NCBI GenBank assembly: GCA_028279185.1
Contig: JANQSS010000141.1
Location: forward strand, 62,001-126,000
DNA: 64,000 nucleotides
Direction of reading: 5' to 3'
From: Saprospiraceae bacterium
GTDB lineage: Bacteria; Bacteroidota; Bacteroidia; Chitinophagales; Saprospiraceae
Shown here: piece after piece, positions 1 through 9,857 of the stretch
Layout: every line of letters begins with the position of its first letter
Position numbering within the stretch: position 1 is the stretch's first letter
Position numbers and translations under genes: made by a program
The notes under the pieces: generated by a model
What the model was told of the DNA's origin: nothing
What the model saw: only the letters and a program-made list of their open reading frames with translations
Database searches by the model: none

Positions 1-187
1 TCAAAGCCAGCTGTATTTAATGAATTAATTTCTCCATTTTTCCAATAACTTGCCTTGTTATCTTTCTGTCCGGTAACGTATACGTCATATTGTCGTTCAA
101 CTTCTATATTGTTCACGTTATCATCATTGTCGCAGCCGATTAGAAGGAATGCCATTAAGAGAGAAAATAATTGAAAGAGGTGTTTCA
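1..187 (-). CDS. Putative lipoprotein, N-terminal fragment
   Basis: The first 62 codons of a minus-strand gene run off the left edge of the window. Translation starts at the ATG at 185-187 and gives a hydrophobic leader ending in LLIGC, a typical lipobox with Cys19 as the lipidated residue. An acidic Asp/Asn-rich stretch follows, then YDVYVTGQ and YWKNGEINSL. The YWKNG pattern occurs in repeat-bearing secreted proteins of Bacteroidota that I know only as hypotheticals. No stop codon lies inside the window, so the length and function are unknown. It sits downstream of the S9 peptidase gene on the same strand, 310 bases away, so it need not share its transcript. Confidence 0.7.
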
Positions 188-497
188 TAATTGTATTTTT
201 TAATTCTATAGGTTCAATGCTTCAACTGAATATTTTGTAATTAACAGGTACTAAGACAGGATTATTGCAATTTAACAATTGTCATCGGAGTCGAATTATT
301 TCAGGCGAAAACTGGCCTAAATTCCATAGTATGAATTCGGCTGCTCATGAAAGATGAGGGAGGAAATACAAGCAACCGAATACCTTTTTCCATCCATTAA
401 GGTCAATAATGTATGATATCCAAGCCAGTACAGCTGAAAACTGAACTACACAAATAACGACTTGCCTGGATTTTGGGCAATCACCCAATGGACTAAC
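188..497. other. Intergenic region, no gene seen
   Basis: About 310 bases between the S9 peptidase stop and the start of the truncated lipoprotein. No open frame with a credible start, no tRNA-like fold and no strong terminator hairpin was seen. It must hold the lipoprotein promoter if that gene is transcribed separately, but I found no clear TAnnTTTG element. Confidence 0.5.
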
Positions 498-2927
498 TCA
501 ACTCCCTTCTCGTCCCGCTTTCTTCACATATTTATCTAACCACTGATCTTGCTCCCAGAGCATGTGAAGAATGGATTCTCGCGCACGATATCCATGACTT
601 TCTTTAGGTAGCATGACAAGTCGGGTAGTTGCACCGAGTCCTTTTAATGCATTAAAATATCGTTCGCTTTGCATTGGGTAGGTGCCGGAATTGTTGTCGT
701 CTGCACCGTGAATTAATAATAATGCGTGCTTCATTTTATCAGCATTCATAAATGGGGACATAGTATTGTAGATGTCAGGTGCCTCCCAATAATTACGCTC
801 TTCACTTTGAAATCCAAAAGGCGTGAGCGTCCGGTTATAGGCACCGCTTCGGGCGATTCCGGCGCGAAACAAGTCACTGTGCGTCAATAGATTCGCCGTC
901 ATAAATGCCCCATAGGAATGTCCACCAACACCGACTCGATTCGGATCAATGTACCCTAACGAATCGACAGCATCAATTGCCGCCTTCGCATTTGCGACCA
1001 ATTGCGGTACAAAAGCATCATTTGGTTCATCATCACCTTCACCAACAACAGGAAAAGATGCGTCATCCAATACGGCGTATCCTCTCATTACATAGTATAT
1101 CGGTGACCCATACCAGGGAAAGGTAAATTCGTTTGGTGACGTCGATACCTGGCCAGCACTGGCTTTATCTTTAAACTCTTCAGGATACGCCCACATCAAC
1201 ATGGGCAGCTTGTGCCCGCTACTTCGATCATAATTTGGTGGTAAATAAAGCGTAGCCGATAATGGTAATCCATCTTCGCGCGAATAACGAATAATTTCTT
1301 TATGGACATTTTGCATGCCCTCAAATGGATTGGTGAATTCGGTAACCTGTTTGGGTTTTTTTCCGGTTTTTATGTTTCTTATATAATAATTTGGGTAGTT
1401 AGTTTTAGATTCAATTCGAGTTAATATTGTCCCTTCTTCTATGTCCAATATCTTTGAAATACGCTCGAGCTTGTTGTTTTTTTCAGCGCGCCAAATACGG
1501 TTGGTTTGCTTTGTATCCATATTGAATTCATCGATAAAGGGAAGAATACCTTCTTCGGAAACGCCTTCACCACGCAGATACAGTTTGCGGTTGTCAATCG
1601 CCAGAACATCGCGCCCAAATTTATTCTCCATCGAAATAAATGAGCCTGGGTCATTGTATCTATCCTGAAAATTCCGCTCGAAAAATGTTTCAACTTTCGC
1701 GTCATTGTTAGAGGGATTAAACATGTAATAACGAGTCATTCGGGTTGGCCACCAATAGTCAGCTGCGAGTGCGACTTCGTCATTTCCCCATTCAATACCC
1801 GCAAATCGGTCTTTTGTTTTTACCAGGAGCTTGCCTTCTCCAGTAAAAGGGACATCGAGTTGGTACACGGCATCCCGGTGTGCTACTTCCTTGTTCCCAT
1901 CTCCATCATCGAGCGCCAAAGTATAGTAAAGCGAAGCAGGTTTGTCGGGGCGCCAGGACATATTTCGCTTACCTTTCCGTGTCGACATGAATCCTTTTGG
2001 ACGATCTTCTTCTAATGGCGATTCTAAAACAATTTGAACTAGGTTTCCATCTTTGTCATACACTGAAGTTGTAAATGGAAAACGACCAAGCGGTACGAGA
2101 TAACTGAATGGTCGACTTATTTCTGAAATTAAAATGTAATTCCCGTCAGGCGAAAATGAAATTCCGCGATGCATGGCGGGCTCTTTCCAAAGCTTCATTT
2201 CGCCATCCAAAGTTACGCGATATAGCGCTGATGTGGCCAGTTGCTCAAAGTTGAATTCATCATTAGCGTTTTTAAGAAGATCTTGGTACGTGCGATTTTG
2301 AGCTTTTTTGCCATCATTAACAGAAATTGTAGGGCCAGTTGGAATTGATTTTGTATCGTCAATGAGAGGTTTTCGATTTTCATCAAGCACACGAACTATG
2401 AGCGATTTTCCATCGCGTGCCCATAGAAATGGTCGTCCCATGTTCCCATTTAAATTGTCCGAAGTCAATGACTTGGCTGTAGCGGTCTCGACATCCAGTA
2501 CGAAAAGCTGAACACCCTTATCTGTCGTATGCGTAAATGCGACTTTATCCTGATCCGGAGACCAAGAGATATTCGCAATTCTTGGACTTTCCGGAAGTCC
2601 GGAAACCATTTCTTCTTTACCCTTTTTGAGATGATAAATAGAAATGCTCGTTGCGTATGATGTTCGACTGCCAATATTTGTTTTTGGGTTGATGCGAAGA
2701 CCTGCAAGTCGCATTTCTTTTTCCGAAAGTTCGTCGATTGACTTAAATTGGTTTCGATAAATCATGATGGCGCGTTCACCTTTGTCATCGACCGAAATAC
2801 GCGGAGGTAGCTTAGCGTCAACCAACCTCAATATATCTCTGTGCGGCTGCTGATAATCCAAATCAAGCTGGGCCAATGCGTTCGCCACAAAAAACAATAT
2901 AAGTGTGAAGGAAGTAATTAGTTTCAT
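498..2927 (-). CDS. S9 family peptidase (glutamyl endopeptidase-like), secreted
   Basis: An 809-residue prolyl-oligopeptidase-superfamily serine peptidase with an N-terminal signal peptide ending near ANALAQ (residues 15-20). The first ~540 residues form the WD/beta-propeller-like lid typical of S9 enzymes. The C-terminal alpha/beta-hydrolase domain carries GGHSYGAF with the nucleophile Ser at about 671, Asp at 743-744 (HGADDNN) and His at 778 (KESHGYR). The GHSYGAF form and long propeller resemble the S9D plant plastid glutamyl endopeptidase group more than DPP-IV. It is predicted to degrade peptides in the periplasm or outside the cell. There is no T9SS sorting domain. It follows the PorP-like gene by about 100 bases on the same strand. 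Substrate specificity is inferred from family resemblance only. Confidence 0.9.
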   Translation of the reverse strand: MKLITSFTLILFFVANALAQLDLDYQQPHRDILRLVDAKLPPRISVDDKGERAIMIYRNQFKSIDELSEKEMRLAGLRINPKTNIGSRTSYATSISIYHLKKGKEEMVSGLPESPRIANISWSPDQDKVAFTHTTDKGVQLFVLDVETATAKSLTSDNLNGNMGRPFLWARDGKSLIVRVLDENRKPLIDDTKSIPTGPTISVNDGKKAQNRTYQDLLKNANDEFNFEQLATSALYRVTLDGEMKLWKEPAMHRGISFSPDGNYILISEISRPFSYLVPLGRFPFTTSVYDKDGNLVQIVLESPLEEDRPKGFMSTRKGKRNMSWRPDKPASLYYTLALDDGDGNKEVAHRDAVYQLDVPFTGEGKLLVKTKDRFAGIEWGNDEVALAADYWWPTRMTRYYMFNPSNNDAKVETFFERNFQDRYNDPGSFISMENKFGRDVLAIDNRKLYLRGEGVSEEGILPFIDEFNMDTKQTNRIWRAEKNNKLERISKILDIEEGTILTRIESKTNYPNYYIRNIKTGKKPKQVTEFTNPFEGMQNVHKEIIRYSREDGLPLSATLYLPPNYDRSSGHKLPMLMWAYPEEFKDKASAGQVSTSPNEFTFPWYGSPIYYVMRGYAVLDDASFPVVGEGDDEPNDAFVPQLVANAKAAIDAVDSLGYIDPNRVGVGGHSYGAFMTANLLTHSDLFRAGIARSGAYNRTLTPFGFQSEERNYWEAPDIYNTMSPFMNADKMKHALLLIHGADDNNSGTYPMQSERYFNALKGLGATTRLVMLPKESHGYRARESILHMLWEQDQWLDKYVKKAGREGS

Positions 2928-3029
2928 GATTTATACGTGTTTAAATTGGTGTGGTAATTATTTTATTAATGAATACCTGCGGCGATCATTACCTAAGAAA
3001 ATACCGCAGGGATAAATTTTGATAAACAA

Positions 3030-4187
3030 TTAAAATTGTGGGCAATAATACCCATCGTCTTTATAATCTCCGATATATCGAATAGATAGTTCAAATGTAT
3101 GTTGTCCAGCTCTGTACGTTGTAATGTCGTCAATTGAAACGTCGTACGATAGGCCAAATATTACACGTTGAAATTCAATGCCCACCATAGCAACAATATC
3201 TCTAAATGCATAGCTGTCGATATCATGCGTTAGTCGACCCCAAATGCCAGCATGTAATGCCATTTCCTTGACATCATTGAGTATGGATCGAACACCTGAT
3301 CCAGCCAATAATTGTTGATGCGTTCCTTGCGTCATGAACACGAGTCGAGGAGTGAAAGCTAATGTATAATCTTGTATTAAATGGGAGGCAACATGTGCAA
3401 CATACCGTCGCTTCAGACTATTTTCATTGATCAATCCTACAGGTGCTGTATTTAAATTTTCATCTTGGTAAAATGAAATGTTCGGTTCGAGCATATGGAA
3501 CGCTGCCCCGCCAACTTCTAACGTGAAATTTTTATTTATTGGAGTCGAATAATTTAGACCGATACTTAAATCAAAGTGGGCAAAATTATTAATCGGCAAT
3601 TCTTCATTCGACGAAAATGGAAATTCGTCAACACCATTGAATTGATCTTGAAAAGTAAAGTTTTCAAATGAAAAATTCTTTTGTACAAGGCCAAATTGTA
3701 TACCGGCAGACAGGTAATTAACCTTCCCTTCTCCAAGCCTTTTATGAAAAGCGCCATTAAACGTAATCGAATTGTTCGAGTAATCAAACGGATTGATTCG
3801 ATCACTTGCAATTAATACACCGGCCCCAATTTTATCGCCATTTGTGTTTTTCCGGCCAAAGGATAACCGAGCGTCCCCTGACAACAAAAAGCTTTTATAC
3901 GGATCACCGAGCATACCGGACCATTGATCTCGATATAGGGCCGATATTCGAAAATTTCCCTGATACCCTCCAGTCAATGCAGGATTTAAAGTAAGCGGTG
4001 CCGCAAATGTTTGTGAGATATTCAAGTCTTGAGCGAAGGCTTTGTGGTTCACCGAACATACCAATGTGCCTATAAAAAGGAGAGTGGCTAATTGAATCTC
4101 ATGGAACTTGCCCCGTTGCCTGGCCGAAGTAAAATTTGTAAACCGGATGTTGTCGATTAATTGTTTCATCAACGTATTAAACTGCAT
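3030..4187 (-). CDS. PorP/SprF family type IX secretion system membrane protein
   Basis: A 385-residue outer-membrane protein of the PorP/SprF family. After a long basic leader and hydrophobic segment ending NHKAFAQ (near residue 53), the mature part opens with the family hallmark: a Q-x-F-x-x-P-L-T-L-NPALTGG segment followed by R-I-S-ALYRDQW. The rest is beta-rich, as expected of an outer-membrane barrel. Family members associate with T9SS secretion or with individual T9SS cargo, and genomes usually carry many copies, so this is likely an accessory paralogue. The start at 4187 overlaps the end of the cystathionine beta-synthase gene by 11 bases. An internal ATG at 4169 would leave a 7-base gap and is equally plausible. 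It probably shares a transcript with that gene and the LysM gene. Confidence 0.9.
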   Translation of the reverse strand: MQFNTLMKQLIDNIRFTNFTSARQRGKFHEIQLATLLFIGTLVCSVNHKAFAQDLNISQTFAAPLTLNPALTGGYQGNFRISALYRDQWSGMLGDPYKSFLLSGDARLSFGRKNTNGDKIGAGVLIASDRINPFDYSNNSITFNGAFHKRLGEGKVNYLSAGIQFGLVQKNFSFENFTFQDQFNGVDEFPFSSNEELPINNFAHFDLSIGLNYSTPINKNFTLEVGGAAFHMLEPNISFYQDENLNTAPVGLINENSLKRRYVAHVASHLIQDYTLAFTPRLVFMTQGTHQQLLAGSGVRSILNDVKEMALHAGIWGRLTHDIDSYAFRDIVAMVGIEFQRVIFGLSYDVSIDDITTYRAGQHTFELSIRYIGDYKDDGYYCPQF

Positions 4188-5532
4188 GGATCAAATCGTA
4201 TTGCGTAATAATATGACGTTGTCCTGCTTTATCTTTTACAATAACGGCCGAAATCTGCTTATTAAGATATCTGCTTAACTTTTTGCAAGAAGTTTCGGAT
4301 GACAACTCCGGGAATGGTTCATCCATAATACTAGCAACGTGGTGATCGGAATGTTGGAGTGGATTGTCAAGGACGTAGGCCAGTAATTTTGTTTCGTCTA
4401 TTGATCCTAATATCGACCCATTTTCAACAACTGGCATTTGCGAAATATCTTCCATTCGCATTTTTTCTATGGCTTCTTTTACAGTTTGGTCGGGAGACAA
4501 GGTCATAAATCGTTTGTCTGATTTGCGTCGTATCAAATCTTGTAGCGTCATCTCTTCATCCAGAAAACCTCTGTCGCGCATCCAATCATCATTAAATATC
4601 TTACCTATATAACGGCTACCATGGTCATGGAAAATGAGGACAACAACATCGTCGGGTTTGAATTTATCCTTCATTTGCATCAATCCAGCCATGGCTGAGC
4701 CCGCCGAGTAACCTAGTAATAGGCCTTCCTCTCGGGCAAGCCGGCGTGTATAAACTGCACCATCCTTGTCGGTCACCTTTTCAAAATGGTCAATTACATC
4801 AAAGTCGACGTTTTTGGGAATGATGTCTTCTCCAATTCCTTCTGTTATGTACGCATAGATTTCGTTTTCGTCGAATTCACCCGTTTCATGGTACTTTTTA
4901 AGTGCTGAACCATATGTGTCGATTCCCCAAATTTTGACATTTGGATTTTGTTCTTTCAGATATTTGCCAGTTCCGGATATTGTTCCTCCCGTACCTACTC
5001 CTACCACCAAATGCGTTATTTTTCCTTCCGTTTGTTCCCATATTTCAGGTCCTGTAGATTCGTAGTGAGCAACGGTATTAGAGGGATTATCGTATTGGTT
5101 GCACCAATATGAGTTGGGCGTGCTTTTATTGATCCGCTCTGCAACGCTGTAGTACGACCTTGGATCATCAGCGCTGACATTTGTAGGACAAACAACAACT
5201 TCAGCACCTAATGACCGCAGAAGGTCTATCTTTTCTTTGCTTTGTTTGTCGCTCGTAGTAAATATACAGTGGTAACCCTTGACACATGCGGCTATGGCCA
5301 ATCCCATACCGGTGTTACCAGAGGTACATTCAATGATAGTGCCACCCGGTTTGATTAGACCGTTTTTCTCCGCATCTTCTAACATTTTTAGGGCCATTCT
5401 GTCCTTAATGGAGTGACCAGGATTGAAGGTTTCCACTTTTGCCAGGACCGTGCAGGGCAACTCGCTTGTAATCTTATTAATTTTAACCAATGGCGTTTTG
5501 CCAATGGTATCAAGAATGCTATTGTAATACAT
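4177..5532 (-). CDS. Cystathionine beta-synthase / cysteine synthase with CBS domain pair
   Basis: A 451-residue PLP-dependent fold-type II enzyme. Residues 1-330 form the catalytic core, with PLP lysine K43 in HSIKDRMA, the substrate loop SGNTG (71-75) and phosphate-binding GVGTGGT (178-184). The tail from about 345 carries two CBS repeats (MTLSPDQTVKEAIEKM and the final HIITQYDLIHAV segment). This layout matches cystathionine beta-synthases, which join serine and homocysteine in transsulfuration, although the core alone could also act as an O-acetylserine sulfhydrylase. The CBS pair is expected to bind an adenosyl ligand and control activity. It lacks the N-terminal haem-binding extension of animal CBS. 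It lies 6 bases after the LysM gene, so the two are co-transcribed. Confidence 0.92.
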   Translation of the reverse strand: MYYNSILDTIGKTPLVKINKITSELPCTVLAKVETFNPGHSIKDRMALKMLEDAEKNGLIKPGGTIIECTSGNTGMGLAIAACVKGYHCIFTTSDKQSKEKIDLLRSLGAEVVVCPTNVSADDPRSYYSVAERINKSTPNSYWCNQYDNPSNTVAHYESTGPEIWEQTEGKITHLVVGVGTGGTISGTGKYLKEQNPNVKIWGIDTYGSALKKYHETGEFDENEIYAYITEGIGEDIIPKNVDFDVIDHFEKVTDKDGAVYTRRLAREEGLLLGYSAGSAMAGLMQMKDKFKPDDVVVLIFHDHGSRYIGKIFNDDWMRDRGFLDEEMTLQDLIRRKSDKRFMTLSPDQTVKEAIEKMRMEDISQMPVVENGSILGSIDETKLLAYVLDNPLQHSDHHVASIMDEPFPELSSETSCKKLSRYLNKQISAVIVKDKAGQRHIITQYDLIHAV

Positions 5533-5538
5533 GTATTG

Positions 5539-6450
5539 TTATTTGCCGCTTGTGAGCTTGGATTCAGCGCGCAAATATCTGACTTTTACATAGAAACGTG
5601 CGTCTAAAGCACCAAGATCTTTGGCAATAGATGGACTAACAACAACCAATACATCATTTGGGTAACCAATGCTAGGTATGTTGCCGATTACTTTGGCCCT
5701 AATGCTATTGCCGTACATGGGATTGGTTACTTCAATCCAACTATTTCGAGTGGCATAGCGATGCAAGACAAAATGTCCTTTGAGGCCAGTTGCATTTTTA
5801 TCCCAAAATGCAGCTCCTTTTTCTTCACTCAATGTATAAAGATGTATGTCGCTGTTGTAATCCTGTTCAAATGAGCTTTCCTCGCTGTCGAAAGGACGCT
5901 CAATCTGCTCCCTTGTTTCTTGTTTTTCGACAATTAAAGCTTCGTCTAAATCCACAAATGGAAGCTCAACAGGATCAATACTTTGATAATTGTTCCTTGC
6001 GATTTTTGGTAGATAACCCAGGAGCAGATGTTGCCCCAAATCCAATGCGTTTCGTTCCAAGTTGTTGAGGTCTTTGATCGCAGTCATATTTAGCTGGAAG
6101 TAGCGTCGACAGATTCGAAAGACGGTTTCACGTTTTTTTACAGCATAGTAGATTGCATTTACATTTTTGCCCCTTGAATCGTACATAAGGGATTCGTTGT
6201 TAAATGGAACGATGAGTTTTTGATGCACTTGGATACCAACGCCGGTAATATCATTAACTTCTTGAATATCATGAACTTTTGCTCCATAACGTCGAGCAAT
6301 GTTGTAAAGGGTTTCTTTTGGCTGCACATCGTGGATGTAATAAGCGAGGTCAGCGGATTTATCGTAATGTACATGGATGTCTTGCCCAAAAAGGAATGTG
6401 TTTAATACTAGTATCATTCCTAATGCAAGAAATCGAATCAAGTGCTTCAT
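5539..6450 (-). CDS. LysM-domain secreted protein
   Basis: A 303-residue protein with a signal peptide (hydrophobic MILVLNTFLFGQ, cut near residue 23). Two LysM modules follow: VQPKETLYNIARRYGAK (about 42-85) and VKKRETVFRICRRYF (about 104-146). These bind peptidoglycan glycan strands. The C-terminal ~100 residues (from HLYTLSEEKGAAFWDK) have the look of an RlpA/double-psi beta-barrel-like fold, ending VKVRYLRAESK, but I see no clear catalytic residues. It probably acts in the periplasm at the cell wall. A CAAAAATA (TATTTTTG on the minus strand) sits only 4 bases before the ATG, which may mean a very short leader. It is the first gene of the LysM-CBS-PorP run. Confidence 0.85.
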   Translation of the reverse strand: MKHLIRFLALGMILVLNTFLFGQDIHVHYDKSADLAYYIHDVQPKETLYNIARRYGAKVHDIQEVNDITGVGIQVHQKLIVPFNNESLMYDSRGKNVNAIYYAVKKRETVFRICRRYFQLNMTAIKDLNNLERNALDLGQHLLLGYLPKIARNNYQSIDPVELPFVDLDEALIVEKQETREQIERPFDSEESSFEQDYNSDIHLYTLSEEKGAAFWDKNATGLKGHFVLHRYATRNSWIEVTNPMYGNSIRAKVIGNIPSIGYPNDVLVVVSPSIAKDLGALDARFYVKVRYLRAESKLTSGK

Positions 6451-6563
6451 ATTACAAAAATATGGAATATATTTAATACTTGTTTTGAGGTAGATAGGAT
6501 ACAGTTACCCAGAATTCCTCCTCAATTATCAGTATTTGAATTAAGAACGATAATAAAATCGTT

Positions 6564-7079
6564 TTATGATGTCAAATCCTTTCCCTCAAAACTAAAAGGA
6601 AGTAAATCTTTCACGGAATGAAAAATCCGATAGGCGCCTGATTGACTTGCCATAATAATTGGAAAATCGGTTCCCGATCGATTGACCGTCTCACAGAGTA
6701 CCTGCCGGCAGGCACCACAAGGGGCGGCGATAAGCTCTGCATTGCCATTTAATGCCACTACTGCAAATAGTTTAACTTTCGTCTCCCTATTGTCAGAATA
6801 TGTTTTTTGTAAGGCCACTTGTTCGGCACAATTACACATCGGATATGAGGCGTTTTCCTGGTTGTTACCGGTTATGATGGTCTCCTCATGATTGACCAGT
6901 GCTGCACCAACTTTGAACTTTGAATAGGGTGCATATGCTCTTGTCGCCGCTTCTATGGCTGACTCAATAAGTCGTTGATGAAGTGATGGCAAGTGGCGCC
7001 AATCATCACCTTCACTGTAGTTAATCGCATGCTGCTTGTCGATCATATTGCCCGATTGTATATTTATATTCGACTGCAT
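6564..7079 (-). CDS. cdd: Cytidine deaminase
   Basis: A 171-residue homotetrameric-type cytidine deaminase, which converts cytidine and deoxycytidine to uridine and deoxyuridine in pyrimidine salvage. The zinc site is complete: NCAEQVALQ supplies the first Cys and catalytic Glu, and PCGACRQVL the other two Cys. The substrate-binding segment YAPYSKFKVGAALV is present. The protein is some 35 residues longer than the usual ~135, with extra N-terminal sequence; an internal ATG at 7046 would give a more normal length. It stands 114 bases upstream of the LysM gene and is divergent from the saccharopine dehydrogenase-like gene. Confidence 0.92.
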   Translation of the reverse strand: MQSNINIQSGNMIDKQHAINYSEGDDWRHLPSLHQRLIESAIEAATRAYAPYSKFKVGAALVNHEETIITGNNQENASYPMCNCAEQVALQKTYSDNRETKVKLFAVVALNGNAELIAAPCGACRQVLCETVNRSGTDFPIIMASQSGAYRIFHSVKDLLPFSFEGKDLTS

Positions 7080-7169
7080 TATAAGTAGATGCAGCTAAAA
7101 TAATGTTAGTTAAAAAAACGAACATCACTTTGCAAATTAAGGATAATTTTGCCGGACATAAAAAACGCC

Positions 7170-8489
7170 ATGACTCAACATATATTGCTATTCGGAGCTG
7201 GTCGATCGGCAACACATCTTATTCGTTATCTTTTATCCTATGCATCGGGTGAAAGTTGGAACTTGACTGTTGTTGACGCAAACATTGCGCAAGCCAAAAA
7301 AAAGGTGAATGGACACGAACATGGGAAAGTGGTCTCCTTTGATATTATGGAAAATGACATGCGCAGGAAACTGATCGAAAGTGCGGATCTTGTCATTTCG
7401 CTGTTGCCAGCCCACCTACATAACATTGTAGCCAAAGATTGTCTGGACATTGGCCGGCATCTTTGCACCGCATCTTATGTTTCTCCTGAAATGGATAAAA
7501 TGGCGGCAGAAGCCCGTTCAAAAAATATCATCTTTATGGGTGAACTCGGACTAGATCCTGGCCTTGATCATATGTCTGCCCTGGAGGTTATCGACGATAT
7601 CAAATCGAAAGGAGGGCATATGCTGGCATTTAAGAGTTACACGGGTGGATTAGTTGCGCCGGAATCAGATGATAATCCATGGCATTATAAAATTTCTTGG
7701 AACCCAAGAAATGTTGTGCTTGCTGGACGAGGCACCGCCACTTATTTATTGGATGGAGGCCTGAAGTATATTCCTTACTATCAGCTTTTTAATCGGTATG
7801 AGCTTGTACCCATCAATGGAATGGGTGACTATGAAATGTACGCCAACCGCGATTCACTCAGTTACCGTCAAATTTATGGAATAGAAGATGTTCAGACGAT
7901 TATTCGAGGCACCTTACGACATCGCGGATATTGTGATGCTTGGTCAGCGCTCGTTCAGCTTGGACTAACAAATGATGAAGTGGAAATAGCGCAGGTAACC
8001 TCGCTCAGTGATTTGTTACAAGCACATATTCCAGCTGGTAGCGGTAGTTTGGAGAATCGAGTGGCAACATACATTGGTGTGAAGGAGGAGTCCGACGTCA
8101 TACTAAAGTTAAAATTTTTGGACTTGTTTTCAACGTCAAAGAAAATATTTAGAGACATGACCGCAGCGCAAATTATTGAAGAGGTTATTAAAGAAAAATG
8201 GAAATTGAATCCTGACGATAAGGATATGATTATCATGAAGCATGAGTTTGAGTATGAAATCGACGGCAAACTGCACAAGAAAACGTCTACTTTGGTTTCG
8301 AAAGGGAAGGATGCGGTCGAAACGGCTATGAGTAAGCTTGTCGGCCTGCCCTTGGCCATTTTTGCAAAGCTTGTTCTAACGAGGCAGGTGACAAATGCTT
8401 CATCGACTCGACCGGTAGACCCTGAGATCTATATACCGATATTAAATGAATTAAAGTCATATGATGTTGAGTTCATTCACAGAAATTAA
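7170..8489 (+). CDS. Saccharopine dehydrogenase family oxidoreductase
   Basis: A protein of about 439 residues with an N-terminal Rossmann fold (HILLFGAGRSATHLIRYLL, a GxGxxx dinucleotide site) and the C-terminal saccharopine-dehydrogenase domain (FMGELGLDPGLDHMSA, SYTGGLVAPESDDNPW). It resembles the glutamate-forming saccharopine reductase half of the lysine alpha-aminoadipate/saccharopine route (LYS9/AASS). In Bacteroidota the physiological substrate is uncertain; lysine degradation or an alternative carboxyamino compound are options. I chose the ATG at 7170. An in-frame TTG at 7149 would add seven residues of poor quality. No partner lysine-ketoglutarate reductase lies nearby. It is divergent from cytidine deaminase, and the flippase-like gene follows by 19 bases. 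Confidence 0.88.
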   Translation: MTQHILLFGAGRSATHLIRYLLSYASGESWNLTVVDANIAQAKKKVNGHEHGKVVSFDIMENDMRRKLIESADLVISLLPAHLHNIVAKDCLDIGRHLCTASYVSPEMDKMAAEARSKNIIFMGELGLDPGLDHMSALEVIDDIKSKGGHMLAFKSYTGGLVAPESDDNPWHYKISWNPRNVVLAGRGTATYLLDGGLKYIPYYQLFNRYELVPINGMGDYEMYANRDSLSYRQIYGIEDVQTIIRGTLRHRGYCDAWSALVQLGLTNDEVEIAQVTSLSDLLQAHIPAGSGSLENRVATYIGVKEESDVILKLKFLDLFSTSKKIFRDMTAAQIIEEVIKEKWKLNPDDKDMIIMKHEFEYEIDGKLHKKTSTLVSKGKDAVETAMSKLVGLPLAIFAKLVLTRQVTNASSTRPVDPEIYIPILNELKSYDVEFIHRN

Positions 8490-8508
8490 TTAATGGCCCT
8501 TCGTTTTA

Positions 8509-9804
8509 ATGATAACGAGAATAATGTCCCGATTTCTTGCCAGTGATGAAAATGCTAGGGCATTACAAATAAGCGGGATACTGCGATTTGGCATTGTCCT
8601 TTTTCAAGGAATTATTCTTGTAAAAGCTGGCCTCGACCCTTATTTAATTGCGGTTGTTGAATCATTTTACTTCTTATATAATTTGTCTCGTTATTATTTT
8701 TTATCTGGTGGTAAGTACGCTGGCTTTAGTAAGCAAAAAGAAAGATCCGGCGACTTTGCTAATATATTTTGGGGATTTAATTTAATCGGACTGTTGAGTG
8801 CCATCACTTGCATTGTTATTTTGATAACAGTAGGAACGGATTTTTCATCATTATTGGAACTCGATTATGTTCAATTCGTATTGCCACTTCTATTATTTTT
8901 TTCCTTGCCAATTGACACGTACGAATTGTTTTATATCATTCGAAAAAAGACAGTTCACGTAGTTGCATACACCGCAATAGTTCAACTTATCCAACTGATT
9001 GGTCTTGTCGCTCTATTGTTGACGGGCTATCATATGGGGCATGTCTTACTCTTTATCACATGTTTATTCGCAATTCGGTATGTCCATATTCTTTTGATTT
9101 CGGATGTGCTTGTGAAGATTCCACGCTTAGGTGCTGTAAAATTTGTTGTCTTTGCCATGCCCCTAATCCTACATTCTTTGCTTGCCGGGTTAACTGATTA
9201 TGTGGATGGGTGGTTAATCAAGGCTCATTTCGATGATGCAGCATTTGCCATTTACCGCTACGGTGCTCGCGAGCTGCCCTTAAATGCAATTCTGATTTCC
9301 GCAGTAATCAGTGGACTCATTATGCAAAAAAATGACGAAAAACAGGCGATTAAACAAGAAATAAAAAGAGTGCTCAAAACACTAACGCCAATTTTGAGTC
9401 TGTTAATTCTGATATCCCCGTTATTATTTCAACTGGTTTATAGCAGTGACTACCTTATTTCAGCATTGTATTTTAATTTGTATGCCTTGCTAATCTTAAG
9501 CAGGGCTGTATTTGTGCAGGTATATTTTTATCGTGCCGATGATCGTTGGCTTTTGACCTGGATCTCATTGGCTGAAGTTGCCTGCAACATAGGATTGAGT
9601 CTTGTATTACTTCAGTATTTTGGAATCATGGGTGTGCCAATTGCGACCTTAGTCGTCGATGTGGTTTTTCGCATTTTTATGATTGTTTTAGTAAGACAGA
9701 AATACAACAAACGGTTGATTGAATATTACCCGGTTCGCGTTCACATGATAAGTGTGCTCGCCTTGTGTACTTGTTTCTATATTTCTTATAGTATTTTTTT
9801 TTAA
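8509..9804 (+). CDS. Polysaccharide flippase-like multi-spanning membrane protein
   Basis: A 431-residue integral membrane protein with about 12 hydrophobic helices spread over the whole length. Short charged loops separate them, such as FLSGGKYAGFSKQKE and RADDRWLL. Topology, length and the GVPIATLVVDVVFRI segment in the last third suggest the MATE/MVF (MOP) superfamily of lipid-linked oligosaccharide flippases. No glycosyltransferase genes lie nearby, so it would act apart from a full polysaccharide locus. An ATG at 8492 is out of frame; 8509 is the first in-frame ATG after the previous stop. It probably sits in one transcription unit with the gene before it. The substrate is unknown. Confidence 0.7.
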   Translation: MITRIMSRFLASDENARALQISGILRFGIVLFQGIILVKAGLDPYLIAVVESFYFLYNLSRYYFLSGGKYAGFSKQKERSGDFANIFWGFNLIGLLSAITCIVILITVGTDFSSLLELDYVQFVLPLLLFFSLPIDTYELFYIIRKKTVHVVAYTAIVQLIQLIGLVALLLTGYHMGHVLLFITCLFAIRYVHILLISDVLVKIPRLGAVKFVVFAMPLILHSLLAGLTDYVDGWLIKAHFDDAAFAIYRYGARELPLNAILISAVISGLIMQKNDEKQAIKQEIKRVLKTLTPILSLLILISPLLFQLVYSSDYLISALYFNLYALLILSRAVFVQVYFYRADDRWLLTWISLAEVACNIGLSLVLLQYFGIMGVPIATLVVDVVFRIFMIVLVRQKYNKRLIEYYPVRVHMISVLALCTCFYISYSIFF

Positions 9805-9857
9805 TCAACTACTAGGCGATAGGGTAGAACAAAAGATATCGGATAAAAACTAGGACC

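Noticed and set aside
2976..3010. CCTGCGG / CCGCAGG inverted repeat after the PorP-like gene
   Set aside because: Only 7 base pairs with a 21-base loop and no T-run; not a convincing terminator.
6455..6462. TATTTTTG before the LysM gene as a promoter
   Set aside because: It is only 4 bases from the ATG and lacks a -33 box, so it would leave almost no leader; kept as a remark in the gene entry only.
7955..8359. 134-residue minus-strand frame inside the saccharopine dehydrogenase-like gene
   Set aside because: It is antisense to a strongly supported gene and its composition (Ser/Phe-rich, no motif) is that of a shadow frame.
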